Shown in pieces: positions 1-5,542 of a DNA stretch of 7,746 nt. The DNA is from Acidimicrobiaceae bacterium. Its GTDB lineage: Bacteria > Actinomycetota > Acidimicrobiia > Acidimicrobiales > RAAP-2. The stretch covers positions 1 through 7,746 of the forward strand of contig PLSY01000394.1 in assembly GCA_003164275.1 (NCBI GenBank), given 5' to 3'. The translations under genes were made by a program, and so were the position numbers. Numbering within the stretch: position 1 is the stretch's first letter; each line of letters begins with the position of its first letter. The notes beneath the pieces were generated by a model. The model was not told the DNA's origin. It saw only the letters and a list, made by a program, of their open reading frames with translations, and made no database searches.

Positions 1-1
1 G

Positions 2-277
2 GAGCAGATGTATCTGCTGGCCAACGGCCTGCGTCCGGATGCAGCGCTCCCCGAGATCTACCATCCGGGAATGGCCGACCAGTGGGCGGCACTGTCGCAT
101 TGGGCCGTGTCCAACGCTGGCGGGAGCCTGCCATTCGCCGGTGTGCTGACCGAGGCACCGGCCGGGTTTACCCCCGAGGAGGGTGCAGCAGCCCTCCACA
201 GCGCGCTCAGCGACGACTTCACGGACACCTCTCAGGCATCGTGGTTGTGGTCGTCGAACATGCAGCCGGAGAGCTGA
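2..277 (+). CDS. 3' end of an unrecognised protein (5' partial)
   Basis: The frame is already open at the left edge (Glu-Gln precede the first Met at base 8), so this is probably the C-terminal ~91 residues of a longer protein, though a start at 8 cannot be excluded. Third codon positions are strongly G/C, supporting real coding. Visible text includes YLLANGLRPDAALPEIYHPG, a QWAALSHWAV helix and LPFAGVLTEAP, followed by an acidic tail ending SSNMQPES. The alternation of a short strand (PEIYH), a Trp-rich helix and another strand (FAGVLTE) resembles the last turns of an alpha/beta barrel of the glycosidase-like sort, but this is an impression and I do not assign a family. The stop lies one base before the GTG start of the following lipoprotein, and that gene's ribosome binding site is inside this one, so the two are probably co-transcribed and translationally coupled. 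Confidence 0.7.
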   Translation, partial: EQMYLLANGLRPDAALPEIYHPGMADQWAALSHWAVSNAGGSLPFAGVLTEAPAGFTPEEGAAALHSALSDDFTDTSQASWLWSSNMQPES

Positions 278-278
278 G

Positions 279-824
279 GTGGTCCGGCAACGGCACCACC
301 TCCTCGCTGCTCTCGCCGCCCTGTGCGTAGCTGGCGTGCTCGCCGGCTGCGCCGGGACCGATGGCAGCGTGACCCGGTCGAGCCGGAGCATGTCGCCGGT
401 CCGAACGACCAGGCCGTCCGCGACTACTTCGACGATCGCAACGTCCACCACGACCACCGATCCACGTTCCACCGTCCCGGGCGCCCCACCCGTGAAGGTT
501 GGAAGCCCGCAGCTGGCTCCTACCGCTGCTGCACACTTGTCACTCGGTATCGACACCGCGTCGACCGGAACGCCCGTCACCGTCACCGTCACCGGCTGCC
601 CAGAACCGACGGGCGGGTACTCGGGTTTCTTCGCCGACAGCCAAGCCCTCGGCGACCCTCAGACGTCGGGTTACCGGCATCCGTTCACCCTGACGGGGAC
701 GGGGGAGGACGGCGCCACGGGCACCTATGTGGTGAGTGCGGCGGACACGCCGGGCTTCGGGTTGATGGAGGTACCGTGCGGTGCGGCGACCAATGCTGTC
801 GCGGAGTTCACGATCATCGGCTAG
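279..824 (+). CDS. Secreted lipoprotein with Ser/Thr-rich linker and Ig-like C-terminal domain
   Basis: 181 residues. The GTG at 279 was chosen over in-frame codons further upstream because GGAGAG at 268-273 sits 5 bases before it and because it gives a clean lipoprotein signal: a basic start (VVRQRHH), a hydrophobic core at residues 8-22 and the lipobox LAGC with the lipidated Cys at residue 24. Residues 25-70 form a Ser/Thr/Pro linker including STTTT. Residues ~85-181 look like a small beta sandwich: GTPVTVTVTGCPEP opens it, two cysteines (107 and 167) could form a disulfide, and the protein ends on a strand, AEFTIIG. Such T-P-V-T-V-T-V-T-G-C openings are typical of Ig-like domains in actinobacterial exported proteins. 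No catalytic motif is seen, so a binding or structural role outside the membrane is the most that can be inferred. It follows the partial gene at the left edge by one base. Confidence 0.8.
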   Translation: MVRQRHHLLAALAALCVAGVLAGCAGTDGSVTRSSRSMSPVRTTRPSATTSTIATSTTTTDPRSTVPGAPPVKVGSPQLAPTAAAHLSLGIDTASTGTPVTVTVTGCPEPTGGYSGFFADSQALGDPQTSGYRHPFTLTGTGEDGATGTYVVSAADTPGFGLMEVPCGAATNAVAEFTIIG

Positions 825-1157
825 GTCCGTGGGTCAACTGGGGTAGATCATCGAGAACCCTCCGACGGCAACGAGCTCGGTGGAGGAGTTCGAAGACGAT
901 GCGCCGCCTGAATCGGTGGAACTGACCATTCCGCAACGAGTCCGCTGAGGCGGCCCGGCTGAGGAACGTCCGAAGAAAAGATGTTGGTTGCTGCGCTCGA
1001 GTGACGATCACCCGATCCGATTCCCCGGAAGTCGGACTCTGAGCAAAGAGCTGGTCGGACACTTGCGTTACGAACTAGAGTCCCGAGCGGCACCCGGGGA
1101 CTATGGCGGCCTCGACGAGACGACGAGCGGATCGTGCTCTGGAAAGGACAACGTGGG
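825..1157 (+). other. Intergenic stretch with a coding-like remnant
   Basis: No complete gene is supported here. A coding-like stretch at 847-948 (frame after a TAG at 844, ending TGA 946) reads in part VEEFEDDAPPESVELTIPQ, with no good start. An imperfect hairpin lies at 1016-1036 (TCCGA against TCGGA, with TTCC/GGAA inside and one bulged G). There is no T-tract after it, so it is not a standard terminator. I could not pick a convincing promoter for the gene at 1158; TTGCGT near 1063 has no well-spaced -10. Confidence 0.4.
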
Positions 1158-2054
1158 ATGTCGATGATCTGCCCGAACGGTCACGTCCCTGAAGGGGACG
1201 AACGTTACTGTCAACAGTGCGGCTCGTTGATCGACCGAGGCGTTGTCCAGGAGGCGGAACACGAGCCCGCACCTATGAGTGCCGACAATATGCCGACGGC
1301 TCTCGTTCGCCCTGCACCGTCTGCGCCACCGGCGGGAGGTGCCGTCCCTCCAGGCCATGGTCAGCCGAGCATCGCCCCCACGCTGATCGTGTCCCTGCTG
1401 TGCGGTCTCGTCGGCCTCTGGCCGGCCATTCGTCACAGTCACATGGCAAAACAACGTGGGCTTCCGGCCGGCAGATACTGGTGGGCGTTCGGCGTCCCCC
1501 TGTTCGCCTCAGTAGTGGTCAGCGTGGCCGTCATCGTCGCGTTGGGGGCCGGTCGGTCCACACCGACAGTTGCCATAGCGCCCGTCCCCGTTTCCGTCCC
1601 CGTCATCACAACGACAACAACAGCGCCCACGACAACGACAACGACCACGCTGAGCTCGCCGCCGACGTCATCGATAGCGCAGACGGCCGAGCTACAGACT
1701 TGGGCGAATGATCCGCAGAAGTGCGGGCCGGTTCCAACGCCCCAGCCCACACCCTTCAGCGCCGACGACCAGTACCACGTGACCGCGACTATCCACGTGT
1801 GGTCGGCTCCATCGATCGCCTCCACGCCACTTGGCGAGATCACGGTGACTCAGTACGGGCCTGGTGGGATCGGGTGCCCGACTGACTCGCAGCCAACCGT
1901 CGAGGTGAGCTGCAAGACCACCGGGGACACGATCACCGGTCCATTCGGACCGGACGCCGTGTGGGAGCAGATCCAGTGGAACGGTTCGACCGTCTATGTG
2001 CCGGACGAGTGGGTGGACACCCAGTGGGACGTCAACAGTTTTGCCTCCTGCTGA
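1158..2054 (+). CDS. Membrane protein: zinc ribbon, two hydrophobic segments, Thr-rich linker, bacterial SH3-like domain
   Basis: 298 residues from ATG 1158, preferred over the ATG at 1134 because GGAAAGGA (1141-1148) lies 9 bases upstream and the protein then begins right at the zinc ribbon. Cys5, His9, Cys18 and Cys21 (CPNGH ... CQQCG) form a short zinc-ribbon-like site, presumably cytoplasmic. A Pro/Ala-rich stretch follows to ~72, then two hydrophobic segments (~74-91 and ~109-130) around a basic loop IRHSHMAKQRG. Residues 150-164 are almost pure Thr. The C-terminal ~95 residues carry SH3 landmarks: TIHVWSAPS, TPLGEITV, a VWEQIQWNGSTVYVPDEWVD core (Trp-x-x-Ile, Gly, Tyr-Val-Pro-Asp) and a terminal Cys, with Cys240/252/298. 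Bacterial SH3 domains commonly bind peptidoglycan or peptides, so an envelope-binding or sensing role with the SH3 outside is inferred. No enzyme motif. Its last 59 bases overlap the annotated start of the next gene. Confidence 0.85.
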   Translation: MSMICPNGHVPEGDERYCQQCGSLIDRGVVQEAEHEPAPMSADNMPTALVRPAPSAPPAGGAVPPGHGQPSIAPTLIVSLLCGLVGLWPAIRHSHMAKQRGLPAGRYWWAFGVPLFASVVVSVAVIVALGAGRSTPTVAIAPVPVSVPVITTTTTAPTTTTTTTLSSPPTSSIAQTAELQTWANDPQKCGPVPTPQPTPFSADDQYHVTATIHVWSAPSIASTPLGEITVTQYGPGGIGCPTDSQPTVEVSCKTTGDTITGPFGPDAVWEQIQWNGSTVYVPDEWVDTQWDVNSFASC

Positions 2055-3072
2055 CGAATCCGGCATCCGCCGGCCCCGATATCGGCGTCGGCAGATCGTC
2101 GCTCTCCTCACGGCCTGCATCGTCGCCGCCGCCGTCGTGCTCGGAGCCTGGACGGTGGTGCATGACCCCTCCGGGCAAGCGCACCGGGTGGCGGACGCGC
2201 GGTCAGGCCGAACAACGGCAAGGTCCGGTACCCCTTCCTCCAGCGCGCCCACGACCACGACCACGACTGGACCGGCACCCCCCATCCGAGGCGTACCTGT
2301 TTCCATGGAGGAGGCGACCTTCACCGACACCAGTCGGCCGGTGGAGTCGAATGGTGTGATTCTCGCTCGGACCCGGGCGCTTCCGACCTACATTTGGAGT
2401 CCGACGACAGGGGGCCCGTTCCCGCTCGTCGTATTCGTGCACGGCTACAACATCGGTCCGCTCCAGTATCAGCGCTTCTGCTCGACACTTGCCTCGTCGG
2501 GATACGTCGTCGCCGCTCCCTCCTTCCCATTGGAAGACCCGTCTCGAGGCTTTGGCCTGAACCGTGCAGACATCCCGAGTGAGGCCACAGATGTGTCCTT
2601 CGTCATCTCCTCGCTCCTCAACGAGGCCCAGGAGCGGATGATCGACCCAGAGCAGATCGCGGTGGTGGGCCACTCCGACGGAGCGGACGTCGTGCTCCTA
2701 GTGGGATACGGACCAGGTCATGTGGATTCCCGGGTTCGAGCCGTCGTGTCAGACGCACCCGACCCAATGACCAACGGCGTGCAACCATCGGATGTACCGC
2801 TGCTGCTGGTCCAGGGCACAGCGGACTCCGTGGTTCCCTACTCATCGAGCGAGGAGGTGTTCAGTCAGATTCAATCGCCGGTGGATTACGTGTCACTGCT
2901 CGGGGCCGACCATCTTCCGCCGATCGCTGGCGGAACCCAATGGACGCCGGTACTCGACGACGCAGTCGCCGAGTTCTTGGACGCGTACGTCGCCGATCGC
3001 GGACCGGGTCCGGCAGCCCTCCCATCCCAGCTGGCCTCATCATCATTGGTCCGTCTGCAGACGAAGGATTGA
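1996..3072 (+). CDS. Membrane-anchored alpha/beta hydrolase (esterase/lipase-like)
   Basis: 358 residues from ATG 1996. An in-frame TTG at 2041 (residue 16) would cut the overlap with the upstream SH3 gene from 59 to 14 bases and give a shorter, more usual N-terminus; neither has a strong ribosome binding site, so the start is uncertain. A basic patch (RRPRYRRR, ~25-32) precedes one hydrophobic segment (~33-53), which reads as a signal anchor with the enzyme outside. A Thr-rich linker (SSSAPTTTTTTGPAP) follows at ~81-95. The hydrolase fold is clear: HGY (149-151) after LVVFV for the oxyanion hole, nucleophile elbow GHSDG with Ser227, acid Asp277 in GTADSVVP, and His306 in GADHLPP. All triad residues are in the expected order and spacing. 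The layout resembles dienelactone-hydrolase/PET-hydrolase-like and chlorophyllase-like esterases; the substrate cannot be told. The C-terminal ~25 residues are Ser/Pro-rich and probably disordered. Confidence 0.88.
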   Translation: MCRTSGWTPSGTSTVLPPADESGIRRPRYRRRQIVALLTACIVAAAVVLGAWTVVHDPSGQAHRVADARSGRTTARSGTPSSSAPTTTTTTGPAPPIRGVPVSMEEATFTDTSRPVESNGVILARTRALPTYIWSPTTGGPFPLVVFVHGYNIGPLQYQRFCSTLASSGYVVAAPSFPLEDPSRGFGLNRADIPSEATDVSFVISSLLNEAQERMIDPEQIAVVGHSDGADVVLLVGYGPGHVDSRVRAVVSDAPDPMTNGVQPSDVPLLLVQGTADSVVPYSSSEEVFSQIQSPVDYVSLLGADHLPPIAGGTQWTPVLDDAVAEFLDAYVADRGPGPAALPSQLASSSLVRLQTKD

Positions 3073-3149
3073 CCGACCGGCGTCCGGACCGGCCATGGAG
3101 ATCACGTATGGGACTTCGTGAGTGTCCTGCAGGGGAGTGCCGTGCGTGA

Positions 3150-3302
3150 GTGCTCGACGTGCCGACTCCTACCAAGCATCTCGAGTGGCACATGCATCAG
3201 TTGATGCTGCCCGGCATGCAGTCGTGGCACCATGTGGTCGACCGTGGAGAACCGTCGCTCCCATTCCGCCCGGCCGTCGATTGGGCTCGTCACAGCGGAT
3301 GA
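3150..3302 (+). CDS. Possible 50-residue His/Trp-rich small protein or gene remnant
   Basis: A GTG at 3150, right after an in-frame TGA (3147-3149), opens a 50-codon frame ending TGA 3300-3302. About 39 of 50 third positions are G/C, which fits coding in this genome. The product is unusual: HLEWHMHQLMLPG, SWHHVVDRGE and VDWARHSG give six His, three Trp and three internal Met residues in 50. AGGGGAG at 3131-3137 is a candidate ribosome binding site but 12 bases away, longer than usual. The stop overlaps the ATG of the next small frame as ATGA. It is not a family I recognise; a decayed fragment of a larger gene is about as likely as a real small protein. Confidence 0.25.
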   Translation: MLDVPTPTKHLEWHMHQLMLPGMQSWHHVVDRGEPSLPFRPAVDWARHSG

Positions 3303-3412
3303 GCCTGCGCATCGACCCGCTTGCTCAGAGCATGAACGAGGGACCACGCCGCTCGAGCACGTCATCGATAGTGGCCAACATGCTCCCAGTAGAGGGGACA
3401 GCCCAACGCTAA
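3299..3412 (+). CDS. Possible 37-residue small ORF, ATGA-coupled to the preceding one
   Basis: ATG at 3299 shares ATGA with the stop of the previous small frame, a common arrangement for translational coupling, and runs to TAA at 3410-3412. About 27 of 37 third positions are G/C. The product starts MSLRIDPLAQSMNEGPRR and ends with VANMLPVEGTAQR; there is no membrane segment, cysteine or known motif. The same frame is open upstream to 3122, so the start is not proven. It could instead be the second half of a single gene broken by a frameshift near 3300. Function unknown. Confidence 0.2.
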   Translation: MSLRIDPLAQSMNEGPRRSSTSSIVANMLPVEGTAQR

Positions 3413-3413
3413 G

Positions 3414-3419
3414 TAGAAT
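3414..3419 (+). promoter_or_regulatory. Candidate -10 element upstream of the GWW/WYP membrane protein gene
   Basis: TAGAAT matches the -10 consensus at five of six bases and lies about 80 bases before the ATG at 3501, after a gap that separates this gene from the hydrolase. No matching -35 hexamer is seen 16-18 bases upstream (AGAGGG at the 17-base position), so this is only a weak candidate. Confidence 0.2.
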
Positions 3420-3500
3420 CCGAACTTCGAATAGGTACCCATGGCACACTGTCAGGGCCATGGCGGGGCGGTCCCGTTGTGCATGGACACGGGGGAAGTA

Positions 3501-4256
3501 ATGAGCGATAGCTCGCAGGGACCTGGCTGGTGGGAAGCATCTGACGGTAAGTGGTACCCGGCCGAGCAGCATCCTGATTACAGGATGCCGAGTGCGAATC
3601 CGTCTCCGGCAACATATCCATCTGCGGCTCAGGCTCCCTCGGGAGCGATTCCCCCAATCGGAATGTCGGCACCTCCATTGCAATCACCAGCTTCACCACC
3701 AATGGGCTATCCGTTCGTGCCTCAAAACCAAAAGACGAACGGATTGGCCATCGCCTCCCTCGTTCTCGGGATCGTGTGGGTCGGCGGCGTCGGTGCGCTG
3801 CTTGCAATCATCTTCGGCTTTATCGGTCGGAAGAAAATTGCGGAGTCCAACGGCCAGCAGACAGGGGGAGGGCTTGCACTCGCGGGCATCATTCTGGGAT
3901 TCATCGGAATCCTCGGTGCGATCGGCTTCTGGCTCAGCATCTTCGCCTTGGGCGCCGCGGTCGATGCAACGGGATCCTATGCATCCGGATTCACCTACGG
4001 TTCTGACAACTATTCGGCCGGTGGTAGCGAGGCAGCGGTCTGCAACAGCTCAAATGTTCCGTCCGGTGACATCAGTTCCAGCTGGATCAGTGGATGCCAA
4101 GCTGCTTGGAACGGACAGGTGGGGACGGGTAGTAGCAGCGGAAATACCGGAAATACCGGTTCCAGCAGCAGTACCGGTACGAGCGGGAATACCGGCAACT
4201 CCGGTGCGAGTGTCAACACCGGAACGAGTGGCAACACCGGCAATACGGGGACTTGA
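3501..4256 (+). CDS. GWW/WYP-module membrane protein with DUF4190-like hairpin and Gly-x-x repeat tail
   Basis: 251 residues from ATG 3501, which has GGGGGAAG at 3491-3498 directly upstream; the ATG at 3441 would add 20 residues ahead of the conserved module and is less likely. Residues 9-25 (GWWEASDGKWYPAEQHP) form a DUF2510-like Trp/Tyr module, probably cytoplasmic. A Pro/Ala/Ser linker runs to ~75. Two hydrophobic helices follow (~81-109 and ~124-150), with NGLAIASLVLGI, a FGFIGRKKIAES turn and GGGLALAGIILGFIG between and within them; this is the usual pattern of the DUF4190 hairpin. Residues ~151-207 hold Cys181 and Cys199, a possible disulfide, so this part is likely outside. Residues 208-251 are a Gly/Ser/Thr/Asn repeat in Gly-x-x steps. 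Shares its N-terminal module with the gene at 4517. Function unknown; the layout suggests a membrane-tethered surface protein. Confidence 0.85.
   Translation: MSDSSQGPGWWEASDGKWYPAEQHPDYRMPSANPSPATYPSAAQAPSGAIPPIGMSAPPLQSPASPPMGYPFVPQNQKTNGLAIASLVLGIVWVGGVGALLAIIFGFIGRKKIAESNGQQTGGGLALAGIILGFIGILGAIGFWLSIFALGAAVDATGSYASGFTYGSDNYSAGGSEAAVCNSSNVPSGDISSSWISGCQAAWNGQVGTGSSSGNTGNTGSSSSTGTSGNTGNSGASVNTGTSGNTGNTGT
4140..4253 (+). repeat. Gly-x-x coding repeat with a 45-base internal duplication
   Basis: This 3' end of the membrane-protein gene encodes steps such as GNT GNT GSS, GTS GNT GNS and GTS GNT GNT, with Gly missing from only a few triplets. At DNA level there is a perfect 9-base tandem (AAATACCGG twice, 4142-4159) and an imperfect 26-base copy pair, 4173-4198 against 4218-4243, with four mismatches and a 45-base (15-residue) offset. 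The mismatches fall mostly at third codon positions, so the peptide TGTSGNTGN is kept exactly in both copies, which suggests selection on the protein. Confidence 0.75.
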
Positions 4257-4504
4257 GAGCTCTGCTGCGCTTGATCACCAGTTGCGATGTGCCGGGAAGG
4301 GGCGATTCAGGGCATGAGCGCCACGGGGCGATTCTGTTCTACGTTGAGGCGAACCGCATCCAACGCGTGGTTTCAATGATCATGTCGATGAACGCGCTAG
4401 GTGAGATTACTCAACGCTGTACGACGTTCCAGGTCACTGCTGGGCGAGTGAAGCCTGCCGCGGTCGGAGGACGTCTGCCGCGGCGGCCGGTCGCGAATGC
4501 TTGA
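4253..4504 (+). CDS. Doubtful 83-residue ORF between the two GWW/WYP genes
   Basis: A TTG at 4253 overlaps the stop of the previous gene (TTGA) and opens an 83-codon frame ending just before the ribosome binding site of the next gene. Third-position G/C is only moderate (about two thirds), below that of the clear genes. The middle reads AILFYVEANRIQRVV and SMIMSMNALGEI, which could be a helix, but there is no domain I recognise and the C-terminus (GGRLPRRPVANA) is basic and uninformative. GGGG at 4247-4250 is too close to the TTG for a good site. It may simply be an untranslated spacer. Confidence 0.18.
   Translation: MRALLRLITSCDVPGRGDSGHERHGAILFYVEANRIQRVVSMIMSMNALGEITQRCTTFQVTAGRVKPAAVGGRLPRRPVANA
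4455..4483 (+). repeat. Paired direct repeat upstream of the zinc-ribbon membrane gene
   Basis: CTGCCGCGG occurs at 4455-4463 and again at 4475-4483, 20 bases apart start to start, close to two helical turns. It lies 34 bases before the ATG at 4517. Such spacing fits a site for a dimeric regulator, but GC-rich 9-mers recur by chance in this genome and no -35/-10 pair is visible beside it. Confidence 0.25.
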
Positions 4505-4516
4505 AGGAGCATCCTC

Positions 4517-5032
4517 ATGACTGATGTACCCCAAGGGCAAGGTTGGTGGCAGGCGGCAGACGACAGATGGTACCCACCAGAACAGCATCCGCACTATCGC
4601 CCCCCTGTTCCACAGGTGCCCCCGCCCCCGAGTCATCAGATGCCCGTCCCTCCTGCCCAGCCTGCGGCTTATCCCGTCCCCTACGGGTATCCGGGTCTGG
4701 TGGCGCCTCAAAGGATGTGCTTCGCCTGTGGGGGGCAGGTCCTTTCAACGTCCACAGTATGTCCGCGATGCGGAACCATGCTCGGCAGCCCCAAGGATAA
4801 AACCGTTGCCATTCTGCTTGCGGTATTCCTTGCGCCCTGGAACTGGTGCTACACCTACAAGAGGGACGCAGCAAAGTTCTGGATTGGGCTTGGACTCTAC
4901 GTACTCGGAATCATCCTTACCGTCGTGATCATCGGAATCTTCGTGGTGTTCGGCGTGTGGCTTTGGGCGGTTATCGATGCCGCAACAAAACCTGATGCCT
5001 ACTATCGGCAATTCCCCAACGGGCCATCGTGA
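4517..5032 (+). CDS. GWW/WYP-module zinc-ribbon membrane protein, TM2-like C-terminus
   Basis: 171 residues. The ATG at 4517 is well supported by GAAGGAG at 4503-4509, 7 bases away. Residues 9-25 repeat the GWWQAADDRWYPPEQHP module seen in the gene at 3501. A Pro/Tyr-rich linker (residues ~29-65) leads to a zinc ribbon with Cys68, Cys71, Cys82 and Cys85 (CFAC ... CPRC). The membrane part starts with KDKTVAILLAVFLAPWNW (94-111), a short polar turn with CYTYKRDAAKFW, then long hydrophobic segments (~122-152) ending in WAVIDAATKPDAYY. The K-x-K-x-x-A-x-x-L-A-x-F start, the aromatic turn and the W-x-x-x-D end follow the TM2-type membrane hairpin pattern. The N-terminal module and zinc ribbon are presumably cytoplasmic. 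No enzymatic residues are seen. Acting as an adaptor for a membrane complex is possible, but not shown by the sequence. Confidence 0.85.
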   Translation: MTDVPQGQGWWQAADDRWYPPEQHPHYRPPVPQVPPPPSHQMPVPPAQPAAYPVPYGYPGLVAPQRMCFACGGQVLSTSTVCPRCGTMLGSPKDKTVAILLAVFLAPWNWCYTYKRDAAKFWIGLGLYVLGIILTVVIIGIFVVFGVWLWAVIDAATKPDAYYRQFPNGPS

Positions 5033-5521
5033 ATGGCGGGGCTGCACCACACAGAGGTCCGAAACTGAGGACAATCTGGCCGTTGATGAATGCAGCAGCT
5101 GCGATTTGCCTCAACCTCCCAAGCTGAGTATTCGAGGTCGGTACTGTGCCGATGCATGGGGTCGAGGTGGTCGGTTCCGGCGGCTCAGCGGGGCCTTCGA
5201 TGGAACGCGACGTTCGTGGCCACCGGACTCCTGCGTGCCGTCGAAGGCATGAGCGAGCGCATGCTCGGGAGTTCCGCCAACCTCGAGCCGGTTTCGCTCT
5301 GCATCCAGAGCCATTCCAGCCAGAGTCTCTCTCTGCGCTGAACCCTCACGTGATGAATGACCCTGTGGAACGCAGGCGCTCAGGTGCGATCCTTGGACCA
5401 TGGTCGAAGGTGAGTCGGATTCTCGGCGATGGGTGTTGCAGTCCATTGTCCGATGCACGGATAAGCGATTACGCCGGATGGTCCTCCTCATCCATCCAAT
5501 AGGTGCCTGGCTGCTTGACTT
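5033..5521 (+). other. 489-base gap holding one gene remnant
   Basis: No intact gene is supported. Several overlapping + frames are open but lack ribosome binding sites. Only the stretch at 5201-5341 shows the G/C third-position bias of the real genes (separate entry). A frame over 5400-5660 encodes a hydrophobic run (MVLLIHPIGAWLLDFW) but lacks the codon bias and runs into the GGDEF gene in another frame. No terminator hairpin with a T-tract follows the stop at 5032. Confidence 0.4.
5201..5341 (+). pseudogene. Coding-like remnant, origin unknown
   Basis: From Trp at 5201 to the TGA at 5339-5341 the frame reads WNATFVATGLLRAVEG, then MSERMLGSSANLEPVSL and a Ser-rich end. About four fifths of the third positions over the first 33 codons are G/C, unlike the surrounding frames. 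GTG 5216 and ATG 5249 are possible starts but neither has a good ribosome binding site, and the same frame upstream of 5201 loses the bias. This fits the 3' end of a gene whose front has been lost, or a small gene with a poor start. I cannot name the parent family. Confidence 0.25.
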
Positions 5522-5542
5522 TTGGGTAAATATGCCGATGAT
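5515..5542 (+). promoter_or_regulatory. Candidate promoter for the PAS-GGDEF gene
   Basis: TTGACT at 5515-5520 matches the -35 consensus at five of six bases; GATGAT at 5537-5542 matches the -10 at four of six, with a 16-base spacer. Transcription would begin near 5549, downstream of the TTG at 5522, so if this promoter is used the protein must start later, for example at GTG 5573. The two readings exclude each other. Confidence 0.3.

Larger units (their letters stand above)
3073..3500 (+). other. 428-base gap with weak small-ORF signal
   Basis: No recognised gene. The + strand carries two short coding-like frames (3150-3302 and 3299-3412), entered separately. The long minus-strand frame over 3102-3683 is Arg/Ser-rich and runs into the real gene at 3501, so it looks like a shadow. 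No hairpin with a T-tract follows the hydrolase stop at 3072. A possible -10 (TAGAAT) sits at 3414. Confidence 0.4.

Noticed and set aside
1016..1036. Rho-independent terminator after the lipoprotein gene
   Set aside because: The stem is short and bulged, lies almost 200 bases past the stop and has no T-tract.
1606..1655. ACGACAACG-like repeats as a CRISPR or satellite array
   Set aside because: They are in-frame Thr codons of the linker, with no spacers.
1439..1843. Minus-strand frame of 134 codons with long Val runs
   Set aside because: The Val runs are the antisense of the poly-Thr linker codons of the SH3 protein gene; the frame has no ribosome binding site and no domain.
1692..2330. 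Minus-strand frame of 212 codons
   Set aside because: It lies opposite the SH3 and hydrolase genes, which have clear domains, and is Arg/Pro-rich low-information sequence typical of GC-rich shadows.
3102..3683. Minus-strand frame of 193 codons across the gap before 3501
   Set aside because: It runs into the well-supported gene at 3501, is Arg/Ser/Cys-rich without a domain, and has no visible ribosome binding site.
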